Shown piece by piece: positions 18,101 to 26,346 of a stretch of 64,000 bases of DNA. The stretch lies in the NCBI RefSeq assembly GCF_031198435.1, contig NZ_CP133548.1, positions 1 through 64,000 on the forward strand. The letters are read 5' to 3'. Made by a program: the position numbers and the translations under genes. A model generated the notes under the pieces. It saw only the letters and a program-made list of their open reading frames with translations. It searched no databases and had not been told where the DNA came from. Source of the DNA: Pleionea litopenaei (lineage in GTDB: Bacteria > Pseudomonadota > Gammaproteobacteria > Enterobacterales > Kangiellaceae). The first letter of the stretch is position 1, and every line of letters begins with the position of its first letter.

Positions 18101-19393
18101 GTGCTTATTGAAAATAGAAATAACAGTAGGTACTCGAACGAGAATGAACTGAACCAGTTAAAGCAAACTATATTAGCAGAATTGAAAGCTTTAGTTCCCG
18201 AATATATGGTCCCTACAAAATTAATGGTATACCAAGAATTTCCGCTACTTGCGAATGGTAAGGTTGATCGAAAAAGGTTGGAAAAAGAGAGCGAAAACGC
18301 ATTAGCTAATCATCAGGTTATTCAACCCAGAACTAAAGTTGAAAAAATTATAGGTGACATATGGCGCGCAGTTCTCAAGATAGATAATTTATCGGTGACT
18401 GATGACTTTTATGCTTTAGGTGGGAATTCCTTGTTGTTGATTGAAGTCTTTTCGAAATGTAAGGCACATGGACTGAAAGTTACAATTAAGCAATTGGCGA
18501 TGTACCGAACAGTTGAGTCACTAGCGAATATAGTCGAAAAGCGGTCTGTAGTAAAAACGACAGATAGTAAGTGTTTAGTCCCGTTGAATAATTCGAAGTC
18601 ACAATCAAATGTTTTTTGTATTCATCCGATTGGGGGGACTGTAGCTTGTTATCAAGCCTTGGCTGAATATCTCGAACCTGACGCGAAAGTCATAGGAATG
18701 CAATGTAGAGATATTTTTACTGACTTTAAAATGGGATCTTTTGTTGACCTAGCGAAATATTATGTTGAAGAAATATTGACTGTGCAATCTGAAGGTCCTT
18801 TTCATATTATAGGGTGGTCTCTAGGCGGGAAAATTGCTTATGAAGTTGCTTCGCAGCTTGAAAAGCAAGGTAAAAAGATAGGGTTTGTTGGACTATTAGA
18901 TGCTCGATCGTTTACCGATCAATTAAGCGAAGAAGCTCCATGGTATTTACCCATAAGTCGACTTCATAGTGAAGCCGAACTGAAAGTTTCTTGGGATTAT
19001 CTTTCTCAATTTAATCAAGACGATGGAATAGAGGTACTTTCATCATTGTTAGTAAAAAGTGGCGATATCTTAGAGGGTATAGACGCAGGATTGATTTCGA
19101 ATTACTTTCATTACTTGAGTAATTTAGATATCGCTTTGAGTGAGTACTTTCCTAGAACGAGCGACTTTGATTTCGTGTTGTTTAGAGTTAAACAAAATGA
19201 GCATCAAATAAATCACTTAAACTCTTTGTCGTTTGACGAGCGAGCTAAGTTTGAGAACCACGGATGGAGTTACTTGGCACAGGGGCATTTAAACGTTATT
19301 GATGTCGACGGAACTCATGCCACAATGTTGTCTCCGCCTCATTTTGACAGTTTGTCTGAAAAAATACTGATTCTGCTTAAAGAAAAATTATAA
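15140..19393 (+). CDS. Terminal nonribosomal peptide synthetase, dock-C-A-T-TE
   Basis: This last module should add the final unit and release the product. Residues 1-55 look like a TubC dock. The condensation domain is about 70-500 with HHIAADG at 213-219. The adenylation domain is about 530-1045 with YTSGSTGNPKG near 690. The carrier has Ser1097 (GGNS). A type I thioesterase occupies about 1145-1417 with nucleophile Ser1227 (GWSLGG), Asp1254 and His1393. The A4 motif reads FIRSVWEVF, so the usual Asp235 is Ile736 and position 236 is Arg737. The pocket by hand is I-R-W-S-F-S-L-S-D-K, which resembles beta-alanine-type pockets (VDWVISLADK) more than alpha-amino-acid ones. The gene is strongly AT-rich and starts by ATGA overlap. 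Confidence 0.95.
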   Translation: MTIFSELFEELKSKGISLNLDENNNLKVRGKVTNLTQDVTEKLKAHKLELVEWIKDQRQKAEVSELFKSNIPIASRDQVNYICSFSQQRMWLLDKLNEGSSEYNMPATFKLVGDINSNILERAFAQLISCHEILRTTYSKPDFEVRQCVKAEFTLPYTFLDLSNQSKDKINKRLNSLVEKHASHVFDLENEMPVNLTLIKIGLNEYAFLFNIHHIAADGLSRDLLIDQLIETYYLLEKNENYQVPNQRIQYLDYASWQRSWLTQEKLDRQISYWRERLKGVPEVHSLPLDKKRPAKQDLTGASLNVTVPNKLAAKILDFCKKNDFTLFHFMQTAFSIGLHFFGRQEDIVLGAPLAGREHPDLGEMIGFFMNTLVLRCNIRKDSTLIDLIRENKRNLLEAYQNQDVSFEMIVDALSVNRSSQYNPLTQIFLNVSEINQTISRSEGSRSDIQVLPLYNESAAEWSKADMTLYCNLINDRMTFDWSFRKSLFNESSIQSLSNLVVMIAEQLCDNSDAKISNLKLLSDTNKNAIKELYGTKKLTKSFISIAQLIDEVALSQPDKVAIRHKQKKIAFGDLKKRTDQFAKNLREYHQIENNDVVAICMERGIDLVIALIGILKAGAAYCPIDPDFPNDRIQYILSNSKAKLLLTSLKYSYLKDSMPSYRLFDDLLKLKSSSKLPRISEDNLSHIIYTSGSTGNPKGVKGTHKSMYNRVDWMTKEFPFSSNERCCFITSYNFIRSVWEVFLPLTAGVEMLIVDTEAVKQADTFVDLIAEYSISRIVTAPSLARKMLLLNRDKLRSLKYWFISGEPLSNSLTNDIADSLEHISLVNLYGATETMSDVTYNLVPSQCEKQTVPIGKSIQNNLVLILDENFDFLPVGVAGEIFVSGDNVAQGYIGMPELTSERFLYAPKESDAYSLSHQLFYKTGDVGRLLESGDIEFIGRVDHQVKIRGFRIELGEVEYNLKRIKHIDQAVAHVSGEGDGKKIVASVLIENRNNSRYSNENELNQLKQTILAELKALVPEYMVPTKLMVYQEFPLLANGKVDRKRLEKESENALANHQVIQPRTKVEKIIGDIWRAVLKIDNLSVTDDFYALGGNSLLLIEVFSKCKAHGLKVTIKQLAMYRTVESLANIVEKRSVVKTTDSKCLVPLNNSKSQSNVFCIHPIGGTVACYQALAEYLEPDAKVIGMQCRDIFTDFKMGSFVDLAKYYVEEILTVQSEGPFHIIGWSLGGKIAYEVASQLEKQGKKIGFVGLLDARSFTDQLSEEAPWYLPISRLHSEAELKVSWDYLSQFNQDDGIEVLSSLLVKSGDILEGIDAGLISNYFHYLSNLDIALSEYFPRTSDFDFVLFRVKQNEHQINHLNSLSFDERAKFENHGWSYLAQGHLNVIDVDGTHATMLSPPHFDSLSEKILILLKEKL

Positions 19394-19409
19394 ATAAAAG
19401 GAGAGAAAA

Positions 19410-20363
19410 TTGTTTACTATTTCATTAGAAGAAATTCCAGGATTACCGGTAGTAAAGCCTGGGGAAAAATATGAGGGAATTGACCACTCGAGTTTCTACC
19501 GCTCTATCGCTAGTGAAATCTCACCGATCATTGAACAATACGGCGGCGTTTTAATGCGAGGGTTTAAGATAGACTCAGAAGCTGCGTTTCAAGACTTTAT
19601 GAGTGCAATTCCAGAGCAGCAATTGGATTATATCGATGGTAATTCTCCACGAACGAAATTAATTGGAAAAGTGTATACCTCAACTGAATATCCAAAAGAA
19701 TATGAGCTTTCAATGCATAACGAGTTATCTTACTCGAACAATTGGCCAAAAATGTTGTATTTTTGTTGCGTTACCGAGCCTCTTGAAGGTGGCCATACGT
19801 TGATTGCAGATTGCAGAAAAGTATTAAAAGAACTAGATCCTGATTTGGTTGATAAGTTCGCTAAGAATAAAGTTAAGTATACTCGGTATCTGCATGGTGG
19901 ATTCGGCTTGGGATCTTCATGGCAAAAAACGTTTGAAGTATCATCAAAAGATGAAGCAGAGCAATGCTGTAAGGATCTAGATATCGATTTTGAATGGGAC
20001 GACGATGATGGTCTAATGATATCGCAAATCGGGCCGGGAGTAGCAAGGCATAGAACCACGAATGAGTTAGTCTGGTTTAATCAAGCGGATCAATTTCATT
20101 TATATAATCTTCCTGATGAGATACAAGAAGGCATCTTAGCTCTTACTGAAGGTGACAAGCGAAAGTATCCTACTTACGCATATTTTGGTAATGGGGAAGA
20201 AATAGACACTCGCTTGTTAAAGGAGGTTCGTTCGGTTTTTAAAAAGAACACAATAGTATTTCCATGGAAAAAAGGCGACTTGATGATCATCGATAATCAG
20301 CTTATGGCGCATGGAAGGTCTCCCTTTAATTGTGAGCGAAAGATTTTAGTAAGCATGACATAA
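19410..20363 (+). CDS. SyrP/AsnO-like Fe(II)/2-oxoglutarate-dependent oxygenase (TauD superfamily)
   Basis: The 317-residue protein has the iron-binding His103-x-Glu105 (MHNELSY), followed by the GGHT segment typical of TauD-like enzymes, and the distal His301 in MAHGR. Such stand-alone enzymes in NRPS clusters beta-hydroxylate Asp on a carrier (SyrP) or free Asn (AsnO). Here either Asn/Asp or another tethered residue is possible. The start is TTG at 19410, backed by AAAGGAG 6-8 bases upstream; no in-frame ATG lies near. It follows the terminal NRPS by 16 bases, so it belongs to that operon. A paralogue follows 28 bases downstream. Confidence 0.88.
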   Translation: MFTISLEEIPGLPVVKPGEKYEGIDHSSFYRSIASEISPIIEQYGGVLMRGFKIDSEAAFQDFMSAIPEQQLDYIDGNSPRTKLIGKVYTSTEYPKEYELSMHNELSYSNNWPKMLYFCCVTEPLEGGHTLIADCRKVLKELDPDLVDKFAKNKVKYTRYLHGGFGLGSSWQKTFEVSSKDEAEQCCKDLDIDFEWDDDDGLMISQIGPGVARHRTTNELVWFNQADQFHLYNLPDEIQEGILALTEGDKRKYPTYAYFGNGEEIDTRLLKEVRSVFKKNTIVFPWKKGDLMIIDNQLMAHGRSPFNCERKILVSMT

Positions 20364-20391
20364 AAATTTAAGAGAATATTAGAGGATTGAA

Positions 20392-21357
20392 ATGACAAAT
20401 TTAAAGATTTCTATTGATGATCTCGAGCCAATTGGTGGACTCCCTTTGTTATTTAATGTAGATACTGAAGGTAAGCGAACTATGGACTGGCTTTCGGAGA
20501 ACAAGTCACAGATTCAAGACTTGATTTCTAAGAATGGTGCATTGTTACTTCGCGGTTTAAAGATAATTAGTAGTAAGCAATTTGGTGATGCTTTAGAAAC
20601 TATATTTGATGGTAAGTTAATCGAATATAAATATCGATCAACCCCAAGAACGGGTCTTCGAGGCAACGTTTATACTGCTACAGAATATCCATCGAACGAA
20701 GTTATAGCGCAACACAATGAAAATGCCTACTCGAGAAGCTGGCCAAATCGAATTGGATTATTTTGTATGCTGCCAGCTCAAGAAGGAGGTGAAACCCCAA
20801 TAAGCGACAGTCGATTGATTTATGAGCGTCTACCAGAAGAGGTCCGATTGAAGTTTGAAGAAAAAGGTATAATGTATGTGAGAAATTACTCAGATATGGA
20901 CCTACCATGGACCGAAGTATTTCAAACTGAAGATAGAGCAGAGGTTGAGCAGTATTGTGTCGACAATGAATTGCAATTTGAATGGAAAGATAATAATGCA
21001 TTAAGAACGGTTCAAGTTAACCCTGCGGTTGCATTTCATCCGGTTACTAACGAAAAAATATGGTTTAATCAGGCACATTTATTTCACATTTCAAATATCG
21101 CTCCAGAGATGAGAGATGTATTGATTGATTCATTAGGAGAAGAAAATTTGCCTAGAAATACATTCTATGGTGACGGGGAACCAATTGAAGAAGACGTATT
21201 AAACATGATTCGTGACCTATATGAAAAAACTAAGATTAAGTTTCAATGGCAGAAAAATGATTTACTGTTACTTGATAATATGTTGTTCACTCATGGAAGA
21301 GAATCATTTGTCGGTGAACGCCGAGTTTTGGCTGGGATGGCCTGCCCAAATAGATAG
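20392..21357 (+). CDS. Second SyrP/AsnO-like Fe(II)/2-oxoglutarate-dependent oxygenase
   Basis: This 321-residue paralogue of the preceding gene has His108-x-Glu110 (QHNENAYS), a GGET segment and distal His301 (FTHGRESF). The ATG at 20392 follows an AGAGGA Shine-Dalgarno. The two paralogues are clearly diverged, so they may act on different residues or give different stereochemistry. That is inference. It is the last gene of the biosynthetic operon and is followed directly by a terminator. Confidence 0.88.
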   Translation: MTNLKISIDDLEPIGGLPLLFNVDTEGKRTMDWLSENKSQIQDLISKNGALLLRGLKIISSKQFGDALETIFDGKLIEYKYRSTPRTGLRGNVYTATEYPSNEVIAQHNENAYSRSWPNRIGLFCMLPAQEGGETPISDSRLIYERLPEEVRLKFEEKGIMYVRNYSDMDLPWTEVFQTEDRAEVEQYCVDNELQFEWKDNNALRTVQVNPAVAFHPVTNEKIWFNQAHLFHISNIAPEMRDVLIDSLGEENLPRNTFYGDGEPIEEDVLNMIRDLYEKTKIKFQWQKNDLLLLDNMLFTHGRESFVGERRVLAGMACPNR

Positions 21358-21378
21358 TATGTACGACCGCTGACAGTC

Positions 21379-21427
21379 ACTGAGTTTTTCTGCTCTAGTT
21401 AATTTGAGCAGGATACTCAGTATTTTT
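21379..21427 (+). terminator. Rho-independent terminator ending the NRPS operon (possibly bidirectional)
   Basis: Outer arms ACTGAGT (21379-21385) and ACTCAGT (21415-21421) enclose inner arms CTGCTC (21390-21395) and GAGCAG (21406-21411). ATTTTT follows. It lies between convergent genes (stops at 21357 and 21447). Confidence 0.75.
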
Positions 21428-21446
21428 AGCGCCCAGTTCAGTGCCC

Positions 21447-22772
21447 CTAAAAGATTATTCGAAATCCAGCACCTTGATTGGAGCGTAACTTCACGTTATC
21501 AAGCAGCACTAGATCACCTCCAAGATTAATCATAATTTGTTTGGCGAGGGCAAGCCCAATGCCGGAACCATTTGGTTTTGTCGTAAAAAATGGCACAAAT
21601 ATTTGTTCTCTTGACGAATCTTCAACACCTTGACCTGAATCAATAATGTCCAGTATTAAATTTGTAGAGGACTTTATTGTAATGGAGATCGAGATAAGTT
21701 GTTTATTACTTGACTGTTCGACGGCCTCAATGGCATTGACAATCAAATTAATTAACACTTGTTCGAGCTGTGCAGGGTCCGTCATAAGCCAATAAGTGTT
21801 TATTCTGTTATTGTACTCTAGTGCAATGTTCTTTGTTTTGAACTCGTTGTTGTAAAGGGTAATAACGTCTTGTACCAATTGACATATATTAACCCTTCTA
21901 AACTGCGGAGCAGGGAGACGACTAATTTTAGAATATTGTTTAACGAATTCATTTAGATGAGTGGATCGTCTACTTATTGCTTGTAAAGCACTTGTTAGGT
22001 CTGCAGTAGACTGATTGCAGCCAAGATTCATTTCACCTATTATTCTAAGGCATGTATCAGACATTGATTGCAATGGCAGTATTGAATTAGAGATCTCGTG
22101 CGTGAGAACTCTGACAAGACGCTTGTAAGCTTGATTTTCTTTGAAATTTAATTCTTTTGTTATCGATTGCAAACTAATTAGGTAATGCTTATAGCCCTGT
22201 AGATAAATTATGTGGACAGAAACAGAAAGTATTTCTCGTCTTTCATTTTTGTTCAAAGACAATAGTGACTTAGAAGCGCTGGGAATACTTGTTATTAAGT
22301 CTTTAAGCTCTCTAACATCAGACAAATTTATTTGAATCAAGTCTTTCCCTAACAAACGGTTTGACGCCGTGTTATTATGAATTACTTGTAATTGCTCATT
22401 GGCCACGATTATTCCAGAATCAATATTCGAAATAATTTCTTTGAGTAACTGATTTTGAGCGTAGTTATCAGAGCGAGTTTTGTGGAACTTCTCTCTTATG
22501 TTTTCATAATAAACGTGAGTTTCTTGGTCAAAAGAAAGTCCCAGTAGTCGGTCATTATTTGCTAGAGCTTTTAGTGCATTAGTGACTAGAAATCTACTCC
22601 GAAGAATAACACTTACTAATTTAGCTAGAATTAAGCATGTCACTAACATAAGTGCGAAAGTGAGAGGTGTTAATCCTCTATCGACCAGTAAAGCTCCAGT
22701 CATTAATGAGCAAGCAATTAATAGACAAGGCCAAATGCAAGTATTAAACAAGTTTGTCATAACAAAACTCAT
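21447..22772 (-). CDS. Membrane-bound sensor histidine kinase (NtrY/NtrB-like)
   Basis: The 441-residue protein starts with two close membrane helices (about 10-29 and 36-57) and little or no periplasmic domain, so it probably senses within the membrane or in the cytoplasm. A PAS-like segment (about 110-205) precedes the phosphoacceptor His225 in LTHEISNS. The ATPase domain has the N box (Asn347 in LIVNAIEAV), DSGQGV near 378-383 and GSGIGLALA at 402-410. The HEISNS form of the His box is common in partners of NtrC-type regulators. It overlaps the upstream regulator gene by four bases, so the two form one operon, divergent from the transporter genes. Confidence 0.9.
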   Translation of the reverse strand: MSFVMTNLFNTCIWPCLLIACSLMTGALLVDRGLTPLTFALMLVTCLILAKLVSVILRSRFLVTNALKALANNDRLLGLSFDQETHVYYENIREKFHKTRSDNYAQNQLLKEIISNIDSGIIVANEQLQVIHNNTASNRLLGKDLIQINLSDVRELKDLITSIPSASKSLLSLNKNERREILSVSVHIIYLQGYKHYLISLQSITKELNFKENQAYKRLVRVLTHEISNSILPLQSMSDTCLRIIGEMNLGCNQSTADLTSALQAISRRSTHLNEFVKQYSKISRLPAPQFRRVNICQLVQDVITLYNNEFKTKNIALEYNNRINTYWLMTDPAQLEQVLINLIVNAIEAVEQSSNKQLISISITIKSSTNLILDIIDSGQGVEDSSREQIFVPFFTTKPNGSGIGLALAKQIMINLGGDLVLLDNVKLRSNQGAGFRIIF

Positions 22773-24160
22773 AGCCTATATTTGTCTAATCTGCGATATA
22801 ATGCACCACGAGTGAGACCTAATGCTTTAGCTGCTTGACTGAGGTTCCCATCAAAATATTGAATTGCTCGCTCTATGGTTCCTTTCTCGACTTCAGATAA
22901 ATTAAAGGTCTGTATCGGGACTTCGGATTTTTCTTGACTCGATATAACTAAGTCATTAAGTAATATTTGGTTATCTTCAGAGAGAATGACAGAGCGCTCT
23001 ATTACATGAGACAGCTCGCGTACATTACCTGGCCAAGGATACAACTCAAGTCTTTTAAGGTTGTCTTGGTCGAGCGCTGCTTGTCGGCGATATTTTTTAT
23101 TAAAGTATTCTATATAATAATTTGCGAGAACGGCTATGTCTCCTTTTCGCTCTCGAAGCGGAGGCAGTTTTAGTTCTATAGTATTTATCCGATATAACAA
23201 ATCATGTCTAAAGGATTCTTCATGAACCTTCTTTAGTAGGTCTTCATTGGTTGCACATATTAATCGACAATCGGTATTGATTTTTGTATTACTGCCTAGA
23301 GGAGTAATTTGCTTATCCTGTATGACTTTTAAAAGCTTGATTTGTTGAGTTAGTGGTAAGTTACCGATTTCATCTAAAAATAATGTTCCACCATTGGCTA
23401 GTTCAAATTTACCAATTCGGTCAATAACAGCATCAGTGAACGCTCCTTTTTTATGACCAAATAGTTCACTTTCAAATAAATTTTCGGAGATGCTTCCCAT
23501 ATCGATGGATATAAATGGTTGATCTCGTCGGGTGCTATTATTGTGAATGGCTCTAGCGGTGAGCTCTTTTCCGGTACCACTTTCGCCAAGAATTAATATA
23601 TTAGCGTCAGTAATCGCAACTTTACTTATTGTCGCAAAAATATCTTGCATAGGTTTACTTTTGCCAATAAACGGCTGTGAACCGTTCAGTTCTAAACCAA
23701 GCCCTGTTTTTGTTCTATTCAGTTGACTTACTGAACGTTTTGATTCGGTGTGTTTTAATCCAGCTGTTAATGTCGCCAACAATTGATCATTCGAAAATGG
23801 TTTTTCAAGAAAATCTGATGCTCCAGTTTTAATTGCTTCAATGACTATTGGCATGTCTGCGTAGGCAGTCATCATAACAACAGAAGTATCAGGTGCCATT
23901 AAATTGATCTTTTCAAGCCAATAAAATCCCTCTTTTCCACTAATGGCATCTCGAGTGAAATTCATGTCGAGTAATACAACATCAAAATCACTTTGTCTTA
24001 AAATATCAGGGATTTTATCTGGATTACTGAGCGTGACTACTTTTTCATAAAATCGCTTTAATAGAAGTTCCATTGACATCAATATGTCTGGATTATCATC
24101 GACAACCAGAATTCTTCCCAAAGATTTAGCGTTATCTTCCATTAAATATCTCATTTGCAA
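22769..24160 (-). CDS. NtrC-family sigma-54-dependent response regulator
   Basis: Order: receiver domain (about 16-130) with phosphoacceptor Asp65 (VVLLD); AAA+ domain (about 163-395) with Walker A GESGTGKE at 192-199 and Walker B TLFLDEIG at 259-266; C-terminal Fis-type helix-turn-helix (about 425-463). The sigma-54-contact loop reads GAFTDA (239-244) instead of the classic GAFTGA. It should activate the divergent exporter operon through the palindrome at 24203 and the sigma-54 promoter at 24302. The longest frame begins at TTG (24160). ATG at 24154 or 24142 are equally likely starts, as no strong Shine-Dalgarno decides. Confidence 0.92.
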   Translation of the reverse strand: MQMRYLMEDNAKSLGRILVVDDNPDILMSMELLLKRFYEKVVTLSNPDKIPDILRQSDFDVVLLDMNFTRDAISGKEGFYWLEKINLMAPDTSVVMMTAYADMPIVIEAIKTGASDFLEKPFSNDQLLATLTAGLKHTESKRSVSQLNRTKTGLGLELNGSQPFIGKSKPMQDIFATISKVAITDANILILGESGTGKELTARAIHNNSTRRDQPFISIDMGSISENLFESELFGHKKGAFTDAVIDRIGKFELANGGTLFLDEIGNLPLTQQIKLLKVIQDKQITPLGSNTKINTDCRLICATNEDLLKKVHEESFRHDLLYRINTIELKLPPLRERKGDIAVLANYYIEYFNKKYRRQAALDQDNLKRLELYPWPGNVRELSHVIERSVILSEDNQILLNDLVISSQEKSEVPIQTFNLSEVEKGTIERAIQYFDGNLSQAAKALGLTRGALYRRLDKYRL

Positions 24161-24202
24161 ATCAATATTTATCGCAATAATAAATATTTAATAATTTTGT
24201 TA

Positions 24203-24218
24203 TGTCCATTTTTGGACA
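24203..24218. promoter_or_regulatory. Palindromic candidate enhancer site for the NtrC-type regulator
   Basis: TGTCCA-TTTT-TGGACA is a perfect inverted repeat about 100 bases upstream of the sigma-54 promoter, at a usual distance for enhancer-bound activators. A looser half-site (CGGACA, 24236-24241) follows. The assignment to this regulator is inference from position. Confidence 0.6.
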
Positions 24219-24301
24219 GCATACTATTACAAAACCGGACACTTTCCAATACGTATCTATGTTTACTCGCCGCTAACGTAGATTTAATACTGCCTTCGAA
24301 G

Positions 24302-24318
24302 TTGGCATCTAACTTGCT
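24302..24318 (+). promoter_or_regulatory. Sigma-54 (RpoN) promoter of the exporter operon
   Basis: TTGGCATCTAACTTGCT matches the consensus YTGGCACRNNNNTTGCW with GG at 24304-24305 and GC at 24316-24317 in exact spacing. Transcription should begin near 24329, about 20-40 bases before the adaptor gene. Confidence 0.85.
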
Positions 24319-24367
24319 GTAGCTCGTTAACTATTCTAGAACGATCAAAATGCGGCAAGGAGTAACT

Positions 24368-25627
24368 GTGGATCGAAAAATTGAGCGTACGAAAAAAAAT
24401 ATTCTATTGAGAAAGCCATCGATAATCATTGCTAGTGCTTTGGCTATTGTACTCATTTATATTTCAGTTGATGCTTTTTCTAGTTCTCGTAGTCAGCAAG
24501 TCGACAAGCGGTCAATTCTGATAAATCAAGTGCAGCAAGGAGCATTTGTTGATTCGATTAATGTTAGAGGATTAATTACTCCAAAGACAACGGTATATCT
24601 AGATGCTGTGTCAGGTGGAAGAGTAGAGGAGATATATATCGAGCATGGTGCGATTGTAAAGGAAGGTCAGCCTTTACTTAAACTCTCCAATTCTGCATTG
24701 CAATTAGACGTAATCAGTCGGGAAGCTCAAATTTCTGAACAGTTGAACTTTTTGAGAAATACGCAAATGACTGCAGAAACAAATCGTTTAGCATTGAAGC
24801 GCGAGCTTCTCGATAATGACAAGGAAATAGCACAGCTAAAACGCGAGCTTAAAGCTTCTAATGAATTATTTAAGAGAAATCTAATAGCTAAAGATGATGT
24901 GGAAAAACTAGAGATTGATTTGAATTATTATATAGAAAGAAAAAAAATTAATATTCAAAGACAGGAGCAAGAAGAGAAAATACGTGAAGTTCAGATTAAA
25001 CAATTAGAAGAAAGTGCTATTACGTTACAATCAAATTTGAAATTTGCTCGAAAAAATCTAGAAAATCTATTAGTTACAGCACCAGTTGATGGATATCTCA
25101 GTGATTTAGATGTTGACCTAGGAGAGTCAAAGTCCGCAGGAGAGCGCTTGGGACAAATAGATATACCTAATGAATACAAAGTGTTAGCTAGTATTGATGA
25201 ATTCTATTTGAACCTATTATCTATTGATATGCCGGTAAGTATTGAATTAAATGGCGAAAAAATTGAAGCAAAAATTAATAAAATTGACAGTCGAGTGAAT
25301 AGTGGGCGTTTTACCATTGAAGTTTATATTCCACAAGCAGCTGTAAATAATACCGCATTAAAAAGAGGGCAAAGTGTGGATCTCGATGTGTTTCTTAGTG
25401 CTGGAACTGAAAATGCTTTATTAGTTAAGCGAGGCGCATTTGTTAATGAAACTGGTGGGAATTGGATCTTCGTGGTAAAGGGCAATACTGCAACTAAGCG
25501 AGCTATAAAACTTGGTAGAAAAAATCAAGATTATTATATGGTTGAAGATGGTTTGTCAGATGGCGATCAAATCATTACTTCTAGTTACGATTTATTCAGC
25601 AATGCAGAATCATTAATTTTAAAATAA
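24368..25627 (+). CDS. HlyD-family periplasmic adaptor (membrane fusion protein)
   Basis: It links an inner-membrane ABC pump to an outer-membrane channel. I choose GTG at 24368 because AAGGAG lies five bases upstream. An in-frame ATG at 24350 has no ribosome site and sits very near the predicted transcript start. From GTG the protein has about 419 residues: a cytoplasmic head, one membrane helix, a first lipoyl half (VEEIYIEHGAIVKEGQPL), a long coiled coil rich in E, K and Q, a second lipoyl half (LVTAPVDGYLSDLDVDLGE) and beta-barrel and membrane-proximal domains. The ABC ATPase follows 14 bases after the stop. No TolC-like gene is in view. Confidence 0.88.
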   Translation: MDRKIERTKKNILLRKPSIIIASALAIVLIYISVDAFSSSRSQQVDKRSILINQVQQGAFVDSINVRGLITPKTTVYLDAVSGGRVEEIYIEHGAIVKEGQPLLKLSNSALQLDVISREAQISEQLNFLRNTQMTAETNRLALKRELLDNDKEIAQLKRELKASNELFKRNLIAKDDVEKLEIDLNYYIERKKINIQRQEQEEKIREVQIKQLEESAITLQSNLKFARKNLENLLVTAPVDGYLSDLDVDLGESKSAGERLGQIDIPNEYKVLASIDEFYLNLLSIDMPVSIELNGEKIEAKINKIDSRVNSGRFTIEVYIPQAAVNNTALKRGQSVDLDVFLSAGTENALLVKRGAFVNETGGNWIFVVKGNTATKRAIKLGRKNQDYYMVEDGLSDGDQIITSSYDLFSNAESLILK

Positions 25628-25641
25628 ATAGGGATGAAATC

Positions 25642-26346
25642 ATGATTACGTTAAAAAACCTTAGTAAAATATACAGGACCGAAGATATCGAAACCACAGC
25701 GCTTAATGACATTAATTTAGTGGTAAATTCAGGTGATTTTCTGGCGATAATGGGTCCCTCAGGTTGCGGAAAGTCGACTCTTTTATCGATACTCGGTATG
25801 TTAGAGAGCCACACCAGTGGTGAATACCTTTTTCTTGATGAAGACTTAACAGGAAAAAGTGAACACAATCTATCTGAGATTCGCAAGAGTAATATTGGTT
25901 TTATCTTTCAGAGTTTTAATCTGATTGATGATTTAACTGTATTCGAAAATGTAGTTTTGCCATTACAGTATTTAGGTGTTCCTAAAGAAGAACGAGAACA
26001 GAGAACTGAGGCTATTCTAAAGCGAGTGGGCATCGATCACCGAGCTAATCATTTGCCTCAATTTTTGTCTGGCGGGCAACAGCAGAGAGTGGCAGTCGCT
26101 AGAGCGCTCGTGATTAACCCTAAAGTCGTTCTTGCAGACGAACCAACTGGAAACTTGGACTCCAAGAATGGGGAAGATGTCATGCAGTTATTACGCGACT
26201 TGAATAGCGAGGGGACCACCGTGATCATGGTTACTCACTCGGAGGTTGATGCGCAATATGGAAATCGAATTGTACGTCTTTTTGATGGGAAAATAATAGC
26301 CGAGCATTCAGAAAAACAGGTTAAAGAGGTGGATTATGCAGAGTAA
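25642..26346 (+). CDS. ABC transporter ATPase, MacB/LolD type
   Basis: The 234-residue ATPase has Walker A GPSGCGKST (38-46), Q loop Gln90, signature LSGGQQQR (142-149), Walker B VVLADEP (162-168) and a switch His in MVTHS. The length and the TGNLD end of the Walker B segment are typical of the MacB/LolD/FtsE group, which drives mechanical export instead of substrate passage through the membrane. It overlaps the permease gene by 11 bases and lies in the adaptor operon, so it probably energises export of the NRPS product. Confidence 0.93.
   Translation: MITLKNLSKIYRTEDIETTALNDINLVVNSGDFLAIMGPSGCGKSTLLSILGMLESHTSGEYLFLDEDLTGKSEHNLSEIRKSNIGFIFQSFNLIDDLTVFENVVLPLQYLGVPKEEREQRTEAILKRVGIDHRANHLPQFLSGGQQQRVAVARALVINPKVVLADEPTGNLDSKNGEDVMQLLRDLNSEGTTVIMVTHSEVDAQYGNRIVRLFDGKIIAEHSEKQVKEVDYAE

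Noticed and set aside
24350-24352. ATG 24350 as start of the HlyD-like adaptor
   Set aside because: No Shine-Dalgarno precedes it and it is only about 20 bases from the predicted sigma-54 start, whereas GTG 24368 has AAGGAG five bases ahead.
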